Source of the DNA: Agaribacterium haliotis | GTDB taxonomy: Bacteria; Pseudomonadota; Gammaproteobacteria; Pseudomonadales; Cellvibrionaceae | Assembly (NCBI RefSeq): GCF_002312815.1 | Contig: NZ_NKQJ01000015.1 | Span: 55,422-119,421 of the forward strand | DNA: 64,000 bases | Direction of reading: 5' to 3' | In this document: one piece after another, positions 9,519 through 19,631 of the stretch | How positions within the stretch are numbered: the first letter of the stretch is position 1 | Layout: each line of letters opens with the position of its first letter | Program-made: the position numbers and the translations under genes | The notes under the pieces: model-generated | Told to the model about the DNA's origin: nothing | What the model saw: only the letters and a program-made list of their open reading frames with translations | Database searches by the model: none

Positions 9519-10781
9519 TTAAGCACTGTATAGCGCTTTTAATTCGTCACCAATAATTGTAATCGCCCGCGCTAACACCTCATCGTCAGCACAGTACGAC
9601 AGGCGTATACACTGCTCGGTGTGCAAACTTGTCGAGGCATTGGCAAAGAAAAAGTGACTGCCGTCCATCACCAACACCGACCGCGCTTTTAAACGCTCGT
9701 AAAGCTGCGCCGAACTAATAGGCAAATTTTCAAACCACAACCACAGAAAAAACGCCCCCTGAGCGCGGTGCACACGATAGGGCAAGCCCACCCAGTTTGC
9801 CTTGATTAAACTCAGCATGTACTCGCGCTTTTTTGCATAAAAAGGCTGAATGGTTTCAGCGCAGAGCCTATCGAGCTGACGCTTTTTTAACAGCGACTCA
9901 AATAACGCAGGGCCGAGATTGCCGTTGGCGAGACTTAGCACCGTATTTACCGAGCTTAGCTTGCTAATAAGCTGTTCGTCGGCAACAACAATACCGGTTC
10001 GAGCTCCCGGCAAACCGAGCTTGCTGAGGCTCAACACAAAAACCCGGTTCGACTGCCATGCAAGTGCCTGCTCGTCGTAGACTATGCCTGGAAACGGCGA
10101 GCCATAGGCGCCGTCAACAATAAGGGGCACCGCGTTACTATCGGCCAGCTGGCCGAGCCGATGCATGGTTTCAAGACTGTGTACATTGCCACTGGGGTTG
10201 GTTGGCCGCGATACACACAAGGCGCAAATATGTTCTGAGCGAAGCGCCTGCTCAACGGCATCAAAATCGCAGTGATATTTAAACTCGTGTTCGCCAACAC
10301 GACTGAGCTTAGGTGCGCAACCAACAAACATATTGTTGCCTAAACCCTGCCCGGCATACCCCAGGTATTCGGGCAGCATAGGCAGCAAAATCTTGCCAAG
10401 CTGCTTGCACTCGGAGGGCCCGGCAAGCAAATTAAACAGCATAAAAAACGCGCTTTGCGAGCCGGAACTCAAACATATATTTTTTTCGCTAACAGGCCAG
10501 CCTAAATGCTGAAAATAGCTGCAGAGCTCTGAGATCAGGGTTTCTGAGCCGCGCGGGCTTTGGTAGACGCCGAGCAGGCGGTGCAACTGTTCCTCATCAG
10601 CAGCAATAGCCGCAAGCTCAGAAGCCATAAGCTGCTCAAACTCGGGGATTTGGGCCGGATTGCCACCGCCCAGAAAAAGCAAATCGGGGTTGACGTTAAG
10701 CGCTTCGCCGAGATCGGCCATTAGGTCAACAATTCCGGCGCCGGACGCAAACTGAGCAGAGAAAGATGATGTAAAAGCCAT
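9519..10781 (-). CDS. avtA: valine-pyruvate aminotransferase (AvtA type)
   Basis: A fold-type I PLP aminotransferase of 420 residues. It shares the diagnostic AvtA segments LGGGNPAQIPE, GSQSAFF.LFN, CVSRPTNPSGNV and the PLP-lysine motif SLSKLGLPGARTG. AvtA transfers an amino group between valine (or alanine) and pyruvate/ketoisovalerate, linking alanine and branched-chain amino acid pools. Neighbouring alr also handles alanine, but the genes are not obviously one operon. Confidence 0.85.
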   Translation of the reverse strand: MAFTSSFSAQFASGAGIVDLMADLGEALNVNPDLLFLGGGNPAQIPEFEQLMASELAAIAADEEQLHRLLGVYQSPRGSETLISELCSYFQHLGWPVSEKNICLSSGSQSAFFMLFNLLAGPSECKQLGKILLPMLPEYLGYAGQGLGNNMFVGCAPKLSRVGEHEFKYHCDFDAVEQALRSEHICALCVSRPTNPSGNVHSLETMHRLGQLADSNAVPLIVDGAYGSPFPGIVYDEQALAWQSNRVFVLSLSKLGLPGARTGIVVADEQLISKLSSVNTVLSLANGNLGPALFESLLKKRQLDRLCAETIQPFYAKKREYMLSLIKANWVGLPYRVHRAQGAFFLWLWFENLPISSAQLYERLKARSVLVMDGSHFFFANASTSLHTEQCIRLSYCADDEVLARAITIIGDELKALYSA

Positions 10782-10858
10782 GCAAATGAAGCCAGTGATT
10801 CAAGGCGCTAGCATAGCGCCTTTCACCGAGCGGTGCATGGGGTACGCAGCGAGTAAGC

Positions 10859-11224
10859 TCAGTACAAACCGTAATCTTTTAACGTTGATGCCAGCTTATC
10901 TTTATTGATGGGCTTTTTAATAAAGGCGAGTGCACCGAGCTTTTTCACTCGATCCTGCGCCTCTGGCTGAATATCACCAGAAATAACAATAACCATGGCC
11001 TTGAGCCCCTCGTCTTTTATCGCCTCGAGCACATGGTAGCCGTCCATTTCTGGCATGGTCAGATCGAGAAACACAATTTCCCCTTTGCCTTCACGAATAG
11101 CCTCCAGGCCCTCCGCGCCGTTGCTGGCAAAGGTAATCTCGGCGTTCCAGTGCTCAGGTAAAGCCCTGGCCACTTGCTTGCGCGCCATGTTGGAGTCATC
11201 ACAGATAAGCAGGGGGAGACTCAT
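10859..11224 (-). CDS. CheY-like single-domain response regulator
   Basis: The 121-residue protein is a stand-alone receiver domain. It has the acidic pocket CDD (residues 8-10), phospho-acceptor Asp at about 54 in FLDLTMPEMDG, Thr/Ser in VISGD, and Lys in FIKKP. There is no output domain, so it must act by protein-protein contact, as CheY or a phosphorelay intermediate. The partner kinase is not adjacent. It is divergent from the M16 peptidase gene across a 184-nt spacer. Confidence 0.93.
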   Translation of the reverse strand: MSLPLLICDDSNMARKQVARALPEHWNAEITFASNGAEGLEAIREGKGEIVFLDLTMPEMDGYHVLEAIKDEGLKAMVIVISGDIQPEAQDRVKKLGALAFIKKPINKDKLASTLKDYGLY

Positions 11225-11408
11225 TCGCTAAGGGTAGCTCCAGATACAGTTCTCCATCAGTATAGCCAGAGCTGAGCCAAACGCGCACCTCCCCTTATAA
11301 AAAGCTTGCAATAGCACAGCCACAGACATTTGACGGACTCTTTGTTAGGGTTAGCCCCTTTATAGCTTTCGCTAACTCGTTCTCCACCAAACAACGGAAA
11401 GTCCACGT

Positions 11409-14240
11409 ATGAGAGCCCGTCCGATCCAACTCATCCTGATGAGCCTGTTTTGTTTAAGCCTCGCCGCCTGCAACGCCAGCAAAGAAGCAAACAACAGCCC
11501 TGAGCTCAAGATAAACTATGAGCGCCACGTGCTCGACAACGGCCTGACCGTACTGATACACGAGGACCACAGCGACCCGCTTGTGCACGTCGACGTCACT
11601 TATCACGTCGGCTCGGCGAGAGAACAGCTGGGCAAAAGCGGCTTTGCACATTTATTTGAGCACATGATGTTTCAAGGCTCAGAAAACGTCGCCGACGAGG
11701 AGCACTTTAAAATCGTCACCGAAGCCGGCGGCACAATGAATGGCACCACCAATCGCGACCGCACCAATTATTTCCAAACCGTGCCGTCAAACTATCTCGA
11801 GACCATGCTCTGGCTCGAAGCCGACCGCATGGGCTTTTTTCTCGAAGGCATCACCCAGAAAAAGTTTGAAGTTCAGCGCGCCACCGTGATTAATGAAAAA
11901 CAGCAAAACTACGACAATCGCGCCTACGGCCGCACATTTGAGCTGATCGCCAAGGGCCTCTACCCCTACGGCCACCCCTACAGCTGGCTAACCATTGGCG
12001 ACCTTGAAGATCTCGATCGCGCCGATGCACAAGATTTACGCAACTTTTTTCTGCGCTGGTACGGCCCTAACAACGCAACACTCACCATAGGTGGAGACGT
12101 CGACGCCGGCGAAGCAATGAAACTCGTCAACAAATATTTTGCCGGTATCGCCCGCGGCCCCGATGTTCAAGCGGCGAACATACCCGGCTTTGAGCTCAGC
12201 CAAGACCGCTACTTGAGTTACTACGACGAGCACGTCCGCTTTCCAGCGGTGACCATGACCTTTCCCACAGTGAAAAAGTTTCACCCGGATGCAGCAGCGC
12301 TGCGCTGCCTGGCAAACATCCTAGGCGGCGGCAAAAGCAGTTACCTTTACCAGAACCTCGTCGCCAGTCGCAAAGCGCTGGAGGCTTCGGCAAGCCAGCG
12401 CAGCGATGAACTCGCCGGCGAATTCTTTATGTTTGTACTGCCGTTTCCAGGGGCAGATCTCGGCCAGTTTGAACAGGAACTGCGCCAGGCCCTGGCCGAA
12501 TTTGAAGCCCAGGGGCCGAGTGACGCCGACTTGCAAAAATACAAAGCGCAATACGAAAGCAGTTTTGTGCACGGGCTGGAAACCGTATCCGGAAAAGTCA
12601 GCCAACTTGCCTATTACAACACCTTCGCCGGTGACCCCGCCTACTTTGACGAGGAGCTCGAAGCTCACTTAAGTTTGAGCAACGACGATGTCATGCGTGT
12701 GTACAACAAATACATCAAAGACCAGCCTTCGGTCATCGTCAGTATTCTTGCCGAGGCCGATGGCAAACCGGCAAAAAGCGATAATTACAAAATCCCCCAC
12801 AGCGGCCCCAACCCCTATCCGCAAATCGACTACAGCGGCTTGGTTTACCACAAGGCAAAAGACAGCTTCGATCGCAGCGTCAAACCTCAGCCCGGCCCGG
12901 CTAAATTAGTTGAGCCACCACAAATCTGGCGCGCAGAGGCTGCCGATGACATCGCCATTATTGGCAGCGAAAACCATGAGCTACCAATAATCAGCCTGCA
13001 GCTGAGCCTGCCCGGCGGCTACCTACTCGACAACCTCAAGCCCGAACAGCGCGGCCTGAGCAGCCTCAGCGCCTCCATGCTTAATACCAGCACCGAAAAC
13101 TACAGTGAAAAAGCCATGGCCGAAGAGCTGGCCCTAATAGGCAGCAGCATCAGTGTTGGCGCCAGCGCAGAGCGTTTTACCGTTTACGTCAGCAGCTTAA
13201 GCAAACACTTCGATCGCACTCTCGAGCTGCTCGAAGAAAAATTGCTGCGACCGGCCTTTAACGACGACGACTTTGCCCGCCTGCAGCAACAAACTATCGA
13301 AAGTGCCAAAGCCGCCACTACTCAGACCTCGAGTATCGCCAGCATGGTATACAACCGCTTGCTCTACGGCCCGGAGCACAGCTTTGGCATCCCCGCTACT
13401 CGCCTGGTTGAGACCGTGCCACATATCCGCAGTGACGACACCAAACACATGTACAACAAACACTTCGGTAACAGCAATGCCGAAATTGTTGTGGTTGGCG
13501 ATATCAAACAAGCGCAACTGATGCGCAAGCTCGACTTCTTTTTTAACTGGCGTGCAAACCCAGCACCGGACTTTAGCCTGCCGAACGTGCCCGCCTATAG
13601 CCAAACAAAGCTATATTTTGCCAACAAAGACAACGCCGCTCAGAGTGAGATCCGCATCGGCTATGTCAGCGATCTTCGCTACGACGCGACCGGCGAGTAT
13701 TTTGAGCGCTACTTGATGAACTTCCCACTCGGCGGCGCCTTTAACAGCCGTATCAATCTCAACCTGCGCGAAGATAAAGCCATTACCTACGGTGCGCGCA
13801 GCTGGTTTGAAGGCAGCGATCTCCCCGCAGGCAACTTTACGGTCAGTACTTCGGTGAAAAAAGACGGCACCGCACTGGCCGTAAAAGAAATCATGAAAGA
13901 GCTTGAAGGCATGCGTTCACAAGGTATACGCGACGACGAGCTGAGCTTCCTCAAAAGCTCTGTCGCCCAGCGCGATGCACTCAAATATGAGAGTAATCGG
14001 CAGAAGTCTGGCTTCCTCGCCAATATGCAGCGCTACGGCCTGAACCAAGACTACGTCGACAAACAAAAAACGATTATCGACAACATCGGCAAAAAGCGCA
14101 TCGACGAACTTGCCGGCAAATACTTGCCGACGGACAACATGATTATTGTTGTTGTTGGCGATGGTAAGGCGGTTTTACCGGAGCTCAAACAGCTCGGCTA
14201 CGAGCTTGTCGAAGTCGACGAACAAGGACAAAGACTTTAG
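11409..14240 (+). CDS. M16 family zinc peptidase, lipoprotein
   Basis: A 943-residue protein with a lipoprotein signal peptide (lipobox LAAC, Cys21). Two M16 halves follow. The first has the inverted zinc motif HLFEH (residues 81-85) and a downstream Glu in INEKQQN, and should be catalytic. The second half (from about residue 510) lacks an HxxEH and probably serves as the clamshell partner. Related pitrilysin-type proteins degrade peptides in the periplasm or at the outer membrane. A stem-loop follows the stop. The substrate is unknown. Confidence 0.93.
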   Translation: MRARPIQLILMSLFCLSLAACNASKEANNSPELKINYERHVLDNGLTVLIHEDHSDPLVHVDVTYHVGSAREQLGKSGFAHLFEHMMFQGSENVADEEHFKIVTEAGGTMNGTTNRDRTNYFQTVPSNYLETMLWLEADRMGFFLEGITQKKFEVQRATVINEKQQNYDNRAYGRTFELIAKGLYPYGHPYSWLTIGDLEDLDRADAQDLRNFFLRWYGPNNATLTIGGDVDAGEAMKLVNKYFAGIARGPDVQAANIPGFELSQDRYLSYYDEHVRFPAVTMTFPTVKKFHPDAAALRCLANILGGGKSSYLYQNLVASRKALEASASQRSDELAGEFFMFVLPFPGADLGQFEQELRQALAEFEAQGPSDADLQKYKAQYESSFVHGLETVSGKVSQLAYYNTFAGDPAYFDEELEAHLSLSNDDVMRVYNKYIKDQPSVIVSILAEADGKPAKSDNYKIPHSGPNPYPQIDYSGLVYHKAKDSFDRSVKPQPGPAKLVEPPQIWRAEAADDIAIIGSENHELPIISLQLSLPGGYLLDNLKPEQRGLSSLSASMLNTSTENYSEKAMAEELALIGSSISVGASAERFTVYVSSLSKHFDRTLELLEEKLLRPAFNDDDFARLQQQTIESAKAATTQTSSIASMVYNRLLYGPEHSFGIPATRLVETVPHIRSDDTKHMYNKHFGNSNAEIVVVGDIKQAQLMRKLDFFFNWRANPAPDFSLPNVPAYSQTKLYFANKDNAAQSEIRIGYVSDLRYDATGEYFERYLMNFPLGGAFNSRINLNLREDKAITYGARSWFEGSDLPAGNFTVSTSVKKDGTALAVKEIMKELEGMRSQGIRDDELSFLKSSVAQRDALKYESNRQKSGFLANMQRYGLNQDYVDKQKTIIDNIGKKRIDELAGKYLPTDNMIIVVVGDGKAVLPELKQLGYELVEVDEQGQRL

Positions 14241-14244
14241 CCCG

Positions 14245-14272
14245 AACAGGGGCCACTTTTGTGGCCCCTGTT
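14245..14272 (+). terminator. stem-loop after the M16 peptidase gene
   Basis: A perfect 12-bp inverted repeat, AACAGGGGCCAC / GTGGCCCCTGTT with a TTTT loop, starts about 5 nt after the stop. The following sequence (attcctta) has only a weak T content, so it may be an inefficient terminator or an mRNA 3'-protecting hairpin. Confidence 0.7.
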
Positions 14273-14492
14273 ATTCCTTAATACTCTCCTACCCCCTTCT
14301 TTTAGAACGCTTTTTTCTATTCCTAGACTGCCCCCCAGTAAATGGCGCGTTCTTCGCTTTGCATCTAGACTAAATTCAAAACCGGCACCGCTTTCTGACG
14401 GCTGCCGTGTGTTTGCAGCACCGGCCGGGCCGCTACCGCTGCGCTTTATTATCAGCCTAAACAACAGGCCTTCAACAAAGAGTTAAACGACG

Positions 14493-16565
14493 ATGCAGTT
14501 CTTAAATCAGATAAAAATTCGCAGCCGTATACTGATCCTGACACTGGTTCCGCTGGCGGCGATTTTCATCTTGTCTTATGAGCGTATGAGCCTAGCCTGG
14601 CAGCATAAAAAGAGCATGGAAGAGCTCGATTCCGTACTGCTTTATGTCAATGCGGCTTCACCTGTGATCAACGCGTCGATTGAAGAATCGCTTTACACCC
14701 GCCTGTATCTCGACAGCTCCACAGCAAGGGCCGCCAGTGCCCGCGCCCGCATGCTGCAAATGCGCCAGGTTAGCGACGGCTACATCCGCGAATATCGCAA
14801 TTTCATCGAGCAACACCGCAGCGAGCTTGTGCAGTTTCCAAGCCTGGCTCAGCAAATAGAGCTACTGGAAGGTAAACTCGATAAATACCATTACGTTCGC
14901 GCTGCAGCGGATAAAAAAAGCCACATGGACACCAGTAACAAAGCTGCGTTTGGTTACGATGTGCATACCATTTACGAGATGCGCCTACTCGTTCGCGAAC
15001 TTGTCACCTCACTGAGTGAAGTTGTAAATATTGCCTCGGAAAACAAAACTCTCGGCCTGATGTCGAACGCTTTTTATAATTTAATCATTGCCAGCGCCGA
15101 ATCGGCCGCAGCAAATAGTTTTGTATTTGCTGCGGCGTTTAATGAAAAAGGCCTTGAGCCTTATGTCTACGCCCAGATATTTAGGGTGCAAACCAAAGAA
15201 CAGGATTTCCTTAGAACATTTTATGGTTTTGCCAGTCCGGGTAGCCGCGATTTTTTCAGTCAACGTATCGAAAACAACAACTACTACAAACAGGCTGAAG
15301 AGTTCATTAACAACGTGCGCGCGACAGGCGATCAACAAATTAATCAAAAGATCGATCTCAAGGGGCTAGACTGGTCACGCGTTACCGAAGAGGTTTTTAG
15401 CGCCTATCAAGACACCATTGAAAATGTGCTCGACGAGCTTCTAACAGAAAAAGATATGCAGCTAGCCGATGCAAATTCAGTGTTAATTCAAACCGTTATT
15501 TTCACCCTCGGCATGGTTGGTGTTATTGCAGTAATGTCTTATTTCATTGGCTACAGCATAAACAGCCCGCTGAGATATCTTGTTAAATCAATGACTCGCC
15601 TCGCCGAAGAAAAAGATATGCGCACGCACCTCGAAGAGCGAGGCAACGATGAGCTCACCGACCTTGCGCGCGCGTTTAATCACCTCGTGGCAAGTTTTAA
15701 TACTGCACTTCAGGGAGTGCACAGTCAGGCCCGCATTATGAACGACATCAGTAACGATGTTGCCGATGCAATGCGCCAAAGCCTCGCACTCAGTGACAAC
15801 CAACTGGGTGCAACCGATAGCATCAGTGTTGCCGTTACTGAAATGACAACAACCATTGAACAAATCAATGAAATGACCAAGAGCACATCGGCCGCGGTAC
15901 AAAATGCCGGCGATGTATCAAAGAAAAACGCCGACAACGCCGCGATTAGCCGCTCGATGATGGAGCGTTTGACACAAGAGCTAGGCAGCACCAGTGATGT
16001 TGTCAACAAGCTGCATGAAGAGAGCACCTTAATTTCTAATGTATTAAATGTTATTCAAGGCATCGCCGAACAAACCAACCTACTAGCCCTCAACGCCGCC
16101 ATTGAAGCTGCGCGCGCAGGCGAACAAGGCCGTGGCTTTGCGGTTGTTGCCGATGAAGTTCGCAGCCTAGCCAAACAAACCCAGGAAAGCACCGAGCAAA
16201 TCCGCGAACAAATTGAAAGCCTGCAGCAAGGCGCACAGGCAGCTACCGCCAATATGCAGCGCCTACAAGACGAAGGCGGCAAAGCTGTCAACGTTGTGGT
16301 CGACAGCGCCGCGACCGTTGAAGTGGTTAAAGAAGAGCTCGACAAAATCACTCAAATGGCAGTGCAAATAGCAACCGCGGCAGAAGAGCAGGCCTCCGTC
16401 AGTAACGAAATCAGTGAGCGTATTGTCGCCGTCAGGGACGATTCCGAAATGGCTGCGACCAGAGCCAATAATACCGTCGACGCCACCCAGGCGCTAACCG
16501 CAAGTGGCGACAAACTCAACACCTATATCAATGAGTTTAAAATAGACGAAAGCGACGGTTATTAA
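14493..16565 (+). CDS. methyl-accepting chemotaxis protein with NIT-like sensor
   Basis: The 690-residue chemoreceptor has a first membrane segment near residues 14-29. A long all-helical periplasmic region follows (about 30-330), resembling nitrate/nitrite-sensing (NIT) domains. A second membrane segment at about 331-353 is followed by a HAMP domain and the signalling hairpin with the conserved tip [32 protein letters not shown]. It should couple to CheA/CheW. The ligand is not predictable. No che genes are adjacent. Confidence 0.92.
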   Translation: MQFLNQIKIRSRILILTLVPLAAIFILSYERMSLAWQHKKSMEELDSVLLYVNAASPVINASIEESLYTRLYLDSSTARAASARARMLQMRQVSDGYIREYRNFIEQHRSELVQFPSLAQQIELLEGKLDKYHYVRAAADKKSHMDTSNKAAFGYDVHTIYEMRLLVRELVTSLSEVVNIASENKTLGLMSNAFYNLIIASAESAAANSFVFAAAFNEKGLEPYVYAQIFRVQTKEQDFLRTFYGFASPGSRDFFSQRIENNNYYKQAEEFINNVRATGDQQINQKIDLKGLDWSRVTEEVFSAYQDTIENVLDELLTEKDMQLADANSVLIQTVIFTLGMVGVIAVMSYFIGYSINSPLRYLVKSMTRLAEEKDMRTHLEERGNDELTDLARAFNHLVASFNTALQGVHSQARIMNDISNDVADAMRQSLALSDNQLGATDSISVAVTEMTTTIEQINEMTKSTSAAVQNAGDVSKKNADNAAISRSMMERLTQELGSTSDVVNKLHEESTLISNVLNVIQGIAEQTNLLALNAAIEAARAGEQGRGFAVVADEVRSLAKQTQESTEQIREQIESLQQGAQAATANMQRLQDEGGKAVNVVVDSAATVEVVKEELDKITQMAVQIATAAEEQASVSNEISERIVAVRDDSEMAATRANNTVDATQALTASGDKLNTYINEFKIDESDGY

Positions 16566-16572
16566 AGCGAGC

Positions 16573-18072
16573 TTAAGCCGCTGATGCTTCGAGACTAAAA
16601 CTAAATACCGTACCGCTGTTTAATTGGCTTTGCACTGAAATCACAGATTGGTGTAAAGCCAATAATTTTTTGGTAATTGCCAAACCTAAGCCACCGTGGG
16701 CAACATCCTCCCTGACACTGTTACCCGCCTTGAAGTGGGCATCAAAAACATAGGGTAAATCCTGCTCGGGAATACCTATGCCAGAATCAGCAACATCGAC
16801 ACTGACTTTACTGCCCTGCGGCTGCAAAACAATTTGCACCCGACCGCCGTTGGGGGTGTGACGCAGGGCATTTTCGATTAAGTTACTGAACACTCGCTCA
16901 AGTTTTTCGATATCTGCATGCACCAGAATACTGCTATCCTGCGGCAACAAGCTAAGCTCGATACCTTTCTCTTGCGCTAAAACTTTAAACTTCAACAAAA
17001 CATCGGCAACTAAATCCGCAATCGCTACCGTTTCTTTGCGCACTTTTACATTTGCAGCATCGAGTTGGGCCAACTCAAATAACTGCTCAATGAGTTGAGA
17101 AATAAGCTGAGCGTTTGTGCGGGCAATTTTAATATAGGAGCGACTTTGCTCCTCACTCAATTCCTCACGCTGCAACTCCCAGGTTTCTAAATAACCAAGC
17201 ATGGATGCCAGCGGGGTGCGCAGATCGTGACTCAAGTGAGACAACATTTCTTTGCGCAACTCGTCAACCGATACAACCTTATCGTATTGTTGCTCCAGGC
17301 GTTCCAACACCTCCCGGAATGCAGAGCCGAGCACATCAATTTCGTTTTCGCTAAATGCCGACCACTCGCTTAACTCATCTGCCAACCCTTGCACCGGTTC
17401 GCGTTTTTTTTGAAAACCCTCAGCGCGCAAGCGCTGAACCTGCGCCGTTAAACGCTGCAGCGGCCGCGTAATCAAACTTAGTGTAAACACAGCTACCAAC
17501 AACAGCAGCACAACAACAATAGTCAACACCCCCAAACCAGAGCTCATCAGCTTCGCACTCAGGCTTTGAGCCTGCAATTCGTGGCGAATTTGGCTGCCGA
17601 TAACAATATACAAATAGCCGTAGACTTCGCCCATCTGATAGATAGGTGCAACCGAAAAAATCTTTCTCTCGCCGGGAACTTTAGGGTCTTCACCGAGTAC
17701 AAAGTTTTGTGCATCCGGTTCTTGCCAATACGCTTTGAGTGGCTGCAAGTCGATTTCTTTAAGTTGTAGTTGCTCGGGTTTGGCGTCTGCAGAAACAATA
17801 ACACCGTCTTTATTTAATAAATAAAATTCGAAGTTTGGCCCGAGCACCATTAAATCGTGAAACAATTTTTTGGCGGCATCGTAATCGGGCTTACCGTCGC
17901 GATAGAGTAAATAATTATCGACAACATGGGCGGCCAGCTCCCGATGCATGCGCTGGCTAAGCTCCCGTTCATAATTCTGCGACGAGCACAAAATAAGCCA
18001 GGCAAACACAGCTGAAAACAGCAACAAAATAAACGACAGGCCAAATAGCAGGCGTGTTTTTAAACTCTGCAT
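16573..18072 (-). CDS. sensor histidine kinase (HAMP, HisKA, HATPase)
   Basis: 499 residues. Membrane segments at about 10-29 and 178-202 flank a periplasmic sensor domain, followed by HAMP. The dimerisation domain has phospho-acceptor His282 in SHLSHDLRTPL. The ATP-binding domain has N-box NLIENALRHT, G1 DSGIGIP and G2 GGLGLAI. Its ATG overlaps the stop of the response regulator by one base (TAATG), so the two are translated together. The signal is unknown; proximity to two spondin-domain secreted proteins suggests an envelope theme. Confidence 0.94.
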   Translation of the reverse strand: MQSLKTRLLFGLSFILLLFSAVFAWLILCSSQNYERELSQRMHRELAAHVVDNYLLYRDGKPDYDAAKKLFHDLMVLGPNFEFYLLNKDGVIVSADAKPEQLQLKEIDLQPLKAYWQEPDAQNFVLGEDPKVPGERKIFSVAPIYQMGEVYGYLYIVIGSQIRHELQAQSLSAKLMSSGLGVLTIVVVLLLLVAVFTLSLITRPLQRLTAQVQRLRAEGFQKKREPVQGLADELSEWSAFSENEIDVLGSAFREVLERLEQQYDKVVSVDELRKEMLSHLSHDLRTPLASMLGYLETWELQREELSEEQSRSYIKIARTNAQLISQLIEQLFELAQLDAANVKVRKETVAIADLVADVLLKFKVLAQEKGIELSLLPQDSSILVHADIEKLERVFSNLIENALRHTPNGGRVQIVLQPQGSKVSVDVADSGIGIPEQDLPYVFDAHFKAGNSVREDVAHGGLGLAITKKLLALHQSVISVQSQLNSGTVFSFSLEASAA

Positions 18073-18788
18073 TACGAAGCTTGCTCCAACTCCGAGAACT
18101 TATAACCCACCCCCCATACCGTTTCGATATAAGCCAGTGACGCGCCTGCATGCGAAAATTTATTGCGCAAACGGTTGATATGAGAGTTGACTGTGTGCTC
18201 AAAACCGTTGTGTTGATAGCCCCACACTGCGTTCAATAACTGCTCGCGGGTAAACACCTTGCCCGGATATGAGGCCATGTACAAAAGCAGATCAAACTCT
18301 TTGCTGGTCAGCTTTAAGGTTTTCCCCTCGTAGCTGACAATGCGCCTGTCGATATCAATCAACAGCGCAGAAAAACGCAGCGGCATAGATTCAAGCTCAG
18401 GTCTGTTGCTGTCATTGGCAAGGGATGCGCGCCGAATCAAGGCTTTGACTCGCGCTTGCAGCTCGCGAACACTAAACGGTTTGGTCAGGTAGTCATCGGC
18501 GCCCAGCTCCAGCCCCTCAACGCGGTCGGCTTCACTTTTTTTGGCCGTCAACATCAGAATTGGTGTGGTATTACCCTGCTGACGAAGGGTGCGGCAGATA
18601 TCCAAACCGCTCATATCCGGCAACATAACATCGAGCACAATGGCACTGTAGCCCTGCCCCGCTGCGCGCCGGTAGCCTTCTGCACCACTCATGCAGTGTT
18701 CAAGCTCGTAGTCGAGGTTCTGCAAATTCAAGCTGATCAAGGCTCCGATATCGGCCTGATCTTCAATGATCAAGATTTTAGCTGGCAC
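18072..18788 (-). CDS. OmpR/PhoB-family response regulator
   Basis: 238 residues. The N-terminal receiver has acidic pocket ED at 9-10, phospho-acceptor Asp53 in VLDVMLPDMSG, and Lys in LTKPF. The C-terminal winged-helix DNA-binding domain includes LTSKEFDLLLYMASYPGKVF and a VNSHINRLRNKF recognition helix. It is co-translated with the following histidine kinase. Targets are unknown; the two spondin-domain genes immediately upstream are candidates. Confidence 0.95.
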   Translation of the reverse strand: MPAKILIIEDQADIGALISLNLQNLDYELEHCMSGAEGYRRAAGQGYSAIVLDVMLPDMSGLDICRTLRQQGNTTPILMLTAKKSEADRVEGLELGADDYLTKPFSVRELQARVKALIRRASLANDSNRPELESMPLRFSALLIDIDRRIVSYEGKTLKLTSKEFDLLLYMASYPGKVFTREQLLNAVWGYQHNGFEHTVNSHINRLRNKFSHAGASLAYIETVWGVGYKFSELEQAS

Positions 18789-18851
18789 CTTTCACTCCAT
18801 TTTCTCACGGTCAAAACACGCAGTTTCGGCATAAACGAAAGTAGAACTAAC

Positions 18852-18894
18852 AACAGCAGGCGAGCCCAGTGGAGAACTGAACTCGCCTGCTGTT
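18852..18894 (-). terminator. inverted repeat between the spondin genes and the response regulator
   Basis: A perfect 13-bp repeat, AACAGCAGGCGAG (18852-18864) and CTCGCCTGCTGTT (18882-18894), is separated by 17 nt. It lies after the second spondin gene and 64 nt upstream of the response regulator start. There is no T-run. It could be a terminator or attenuator, or an operator for the regulator. Confidence 0.45.
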
Positions 18895-18931
18895 GACACT
18901 AACTCGGTAGTCGCATGACTAACCGCTTTTC

Positions 18932-19621
18932 TTACTCACTGCGTGTGACAACCAGACGCAAGCCACCCTGATCAAAGCGATGGCTCTGATCCAGCGCCGA
19001 ATCATCGTAGCCGTCATCCATGCTAACTACCCCAGCGTGAATGCGCACGGCGTCAACAAGGTCGTCGCGGTCGGCGTTATAACCTTCGCCGCCAGCAGCC
19101 GGGCCTGGAATGGACGCAGAGCTTTCACTGTTTGCTTCGGTGCCGGCATCGTAAATCATCAGGCTAACACTCATACTCTGACCGGGCTCAAGCTTGTCCA
19201 GAGCCATGGTGTTTAAGCCGACAAATGCGTCGTTAGTGTTGACCGGCATCGTCGCTACGCTCAAGTACTTGTGCGCATCGTCCATAGTGCTGATGCTCAC
19301 TTGCGCACTGTGCCCCGGCATTAAAATACCGTCACTTTGAGTGCTGTCTGCCTCACTGGCCTCGGCCAGCAAGTCGGCGGGCGAACCCGATTCGGCGAGC
19401 ATCTCAAGACCAGGTGAAGCCGGCTCGCCAAGGTACCAAGGCTGATAATCAGAGCCGTGCAAGATAATTGCAGCAGGCGCCAGCGGCTGATTTGCCATGG
19501 TGTTTACCAGGGTCAGCTCGTAACTGCGCTGCGCACTCATATCGTCGTTATCACTGTCGCCGCCACAGGCACTTAAAGCCAGTGCACTGAAGCTTGCGAC
19601 CAACAAAATTTTGCTGTTCAT
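18932..19621 (-). CDS. spondin-domain lipoprotein
   Basis: 229 residues with lipobox LSAC (Cys19) and an acidic linker GGDSDNDD. The remainder resembles a Spondin_N domain: YELTLVNTMANQPLAP at the start, a GLNTMALDKLEPGQS turn, YDAGTEANSE, and a final IHAGV..HRFDQGG segment. Spondin_N proteins are secreted or surface-anchored and often bind metal at an Asp/Glu/His site; their function in bacteria is poorly known. The start is 10 nt from the stop of a paralogous gene upstream, so the two form an operon. Confidence 0.78.
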   Translation of the reverse strand: MNSKILLVASFSALALSACGGDSDNDDMSAQRSYELTLVNTMANQPLAPAAIILHGSDYQPWYLGEPASPGLEMLAESGSPADLLAEASEADSTQSDGILMPGHSAQVSISTMDDAHKYLSVATMPVNTNDAFVGLNTMALDKLEPGQSMSVSLMIYDAGTEANSESSASIPGPAAGGEGYNADRDDLVDAVRIHAGVVSMDDGYDDSALDQSHRFDQGGLRLVVTRSE

Positions 19622-19631
19622 AAGCGCCCCC

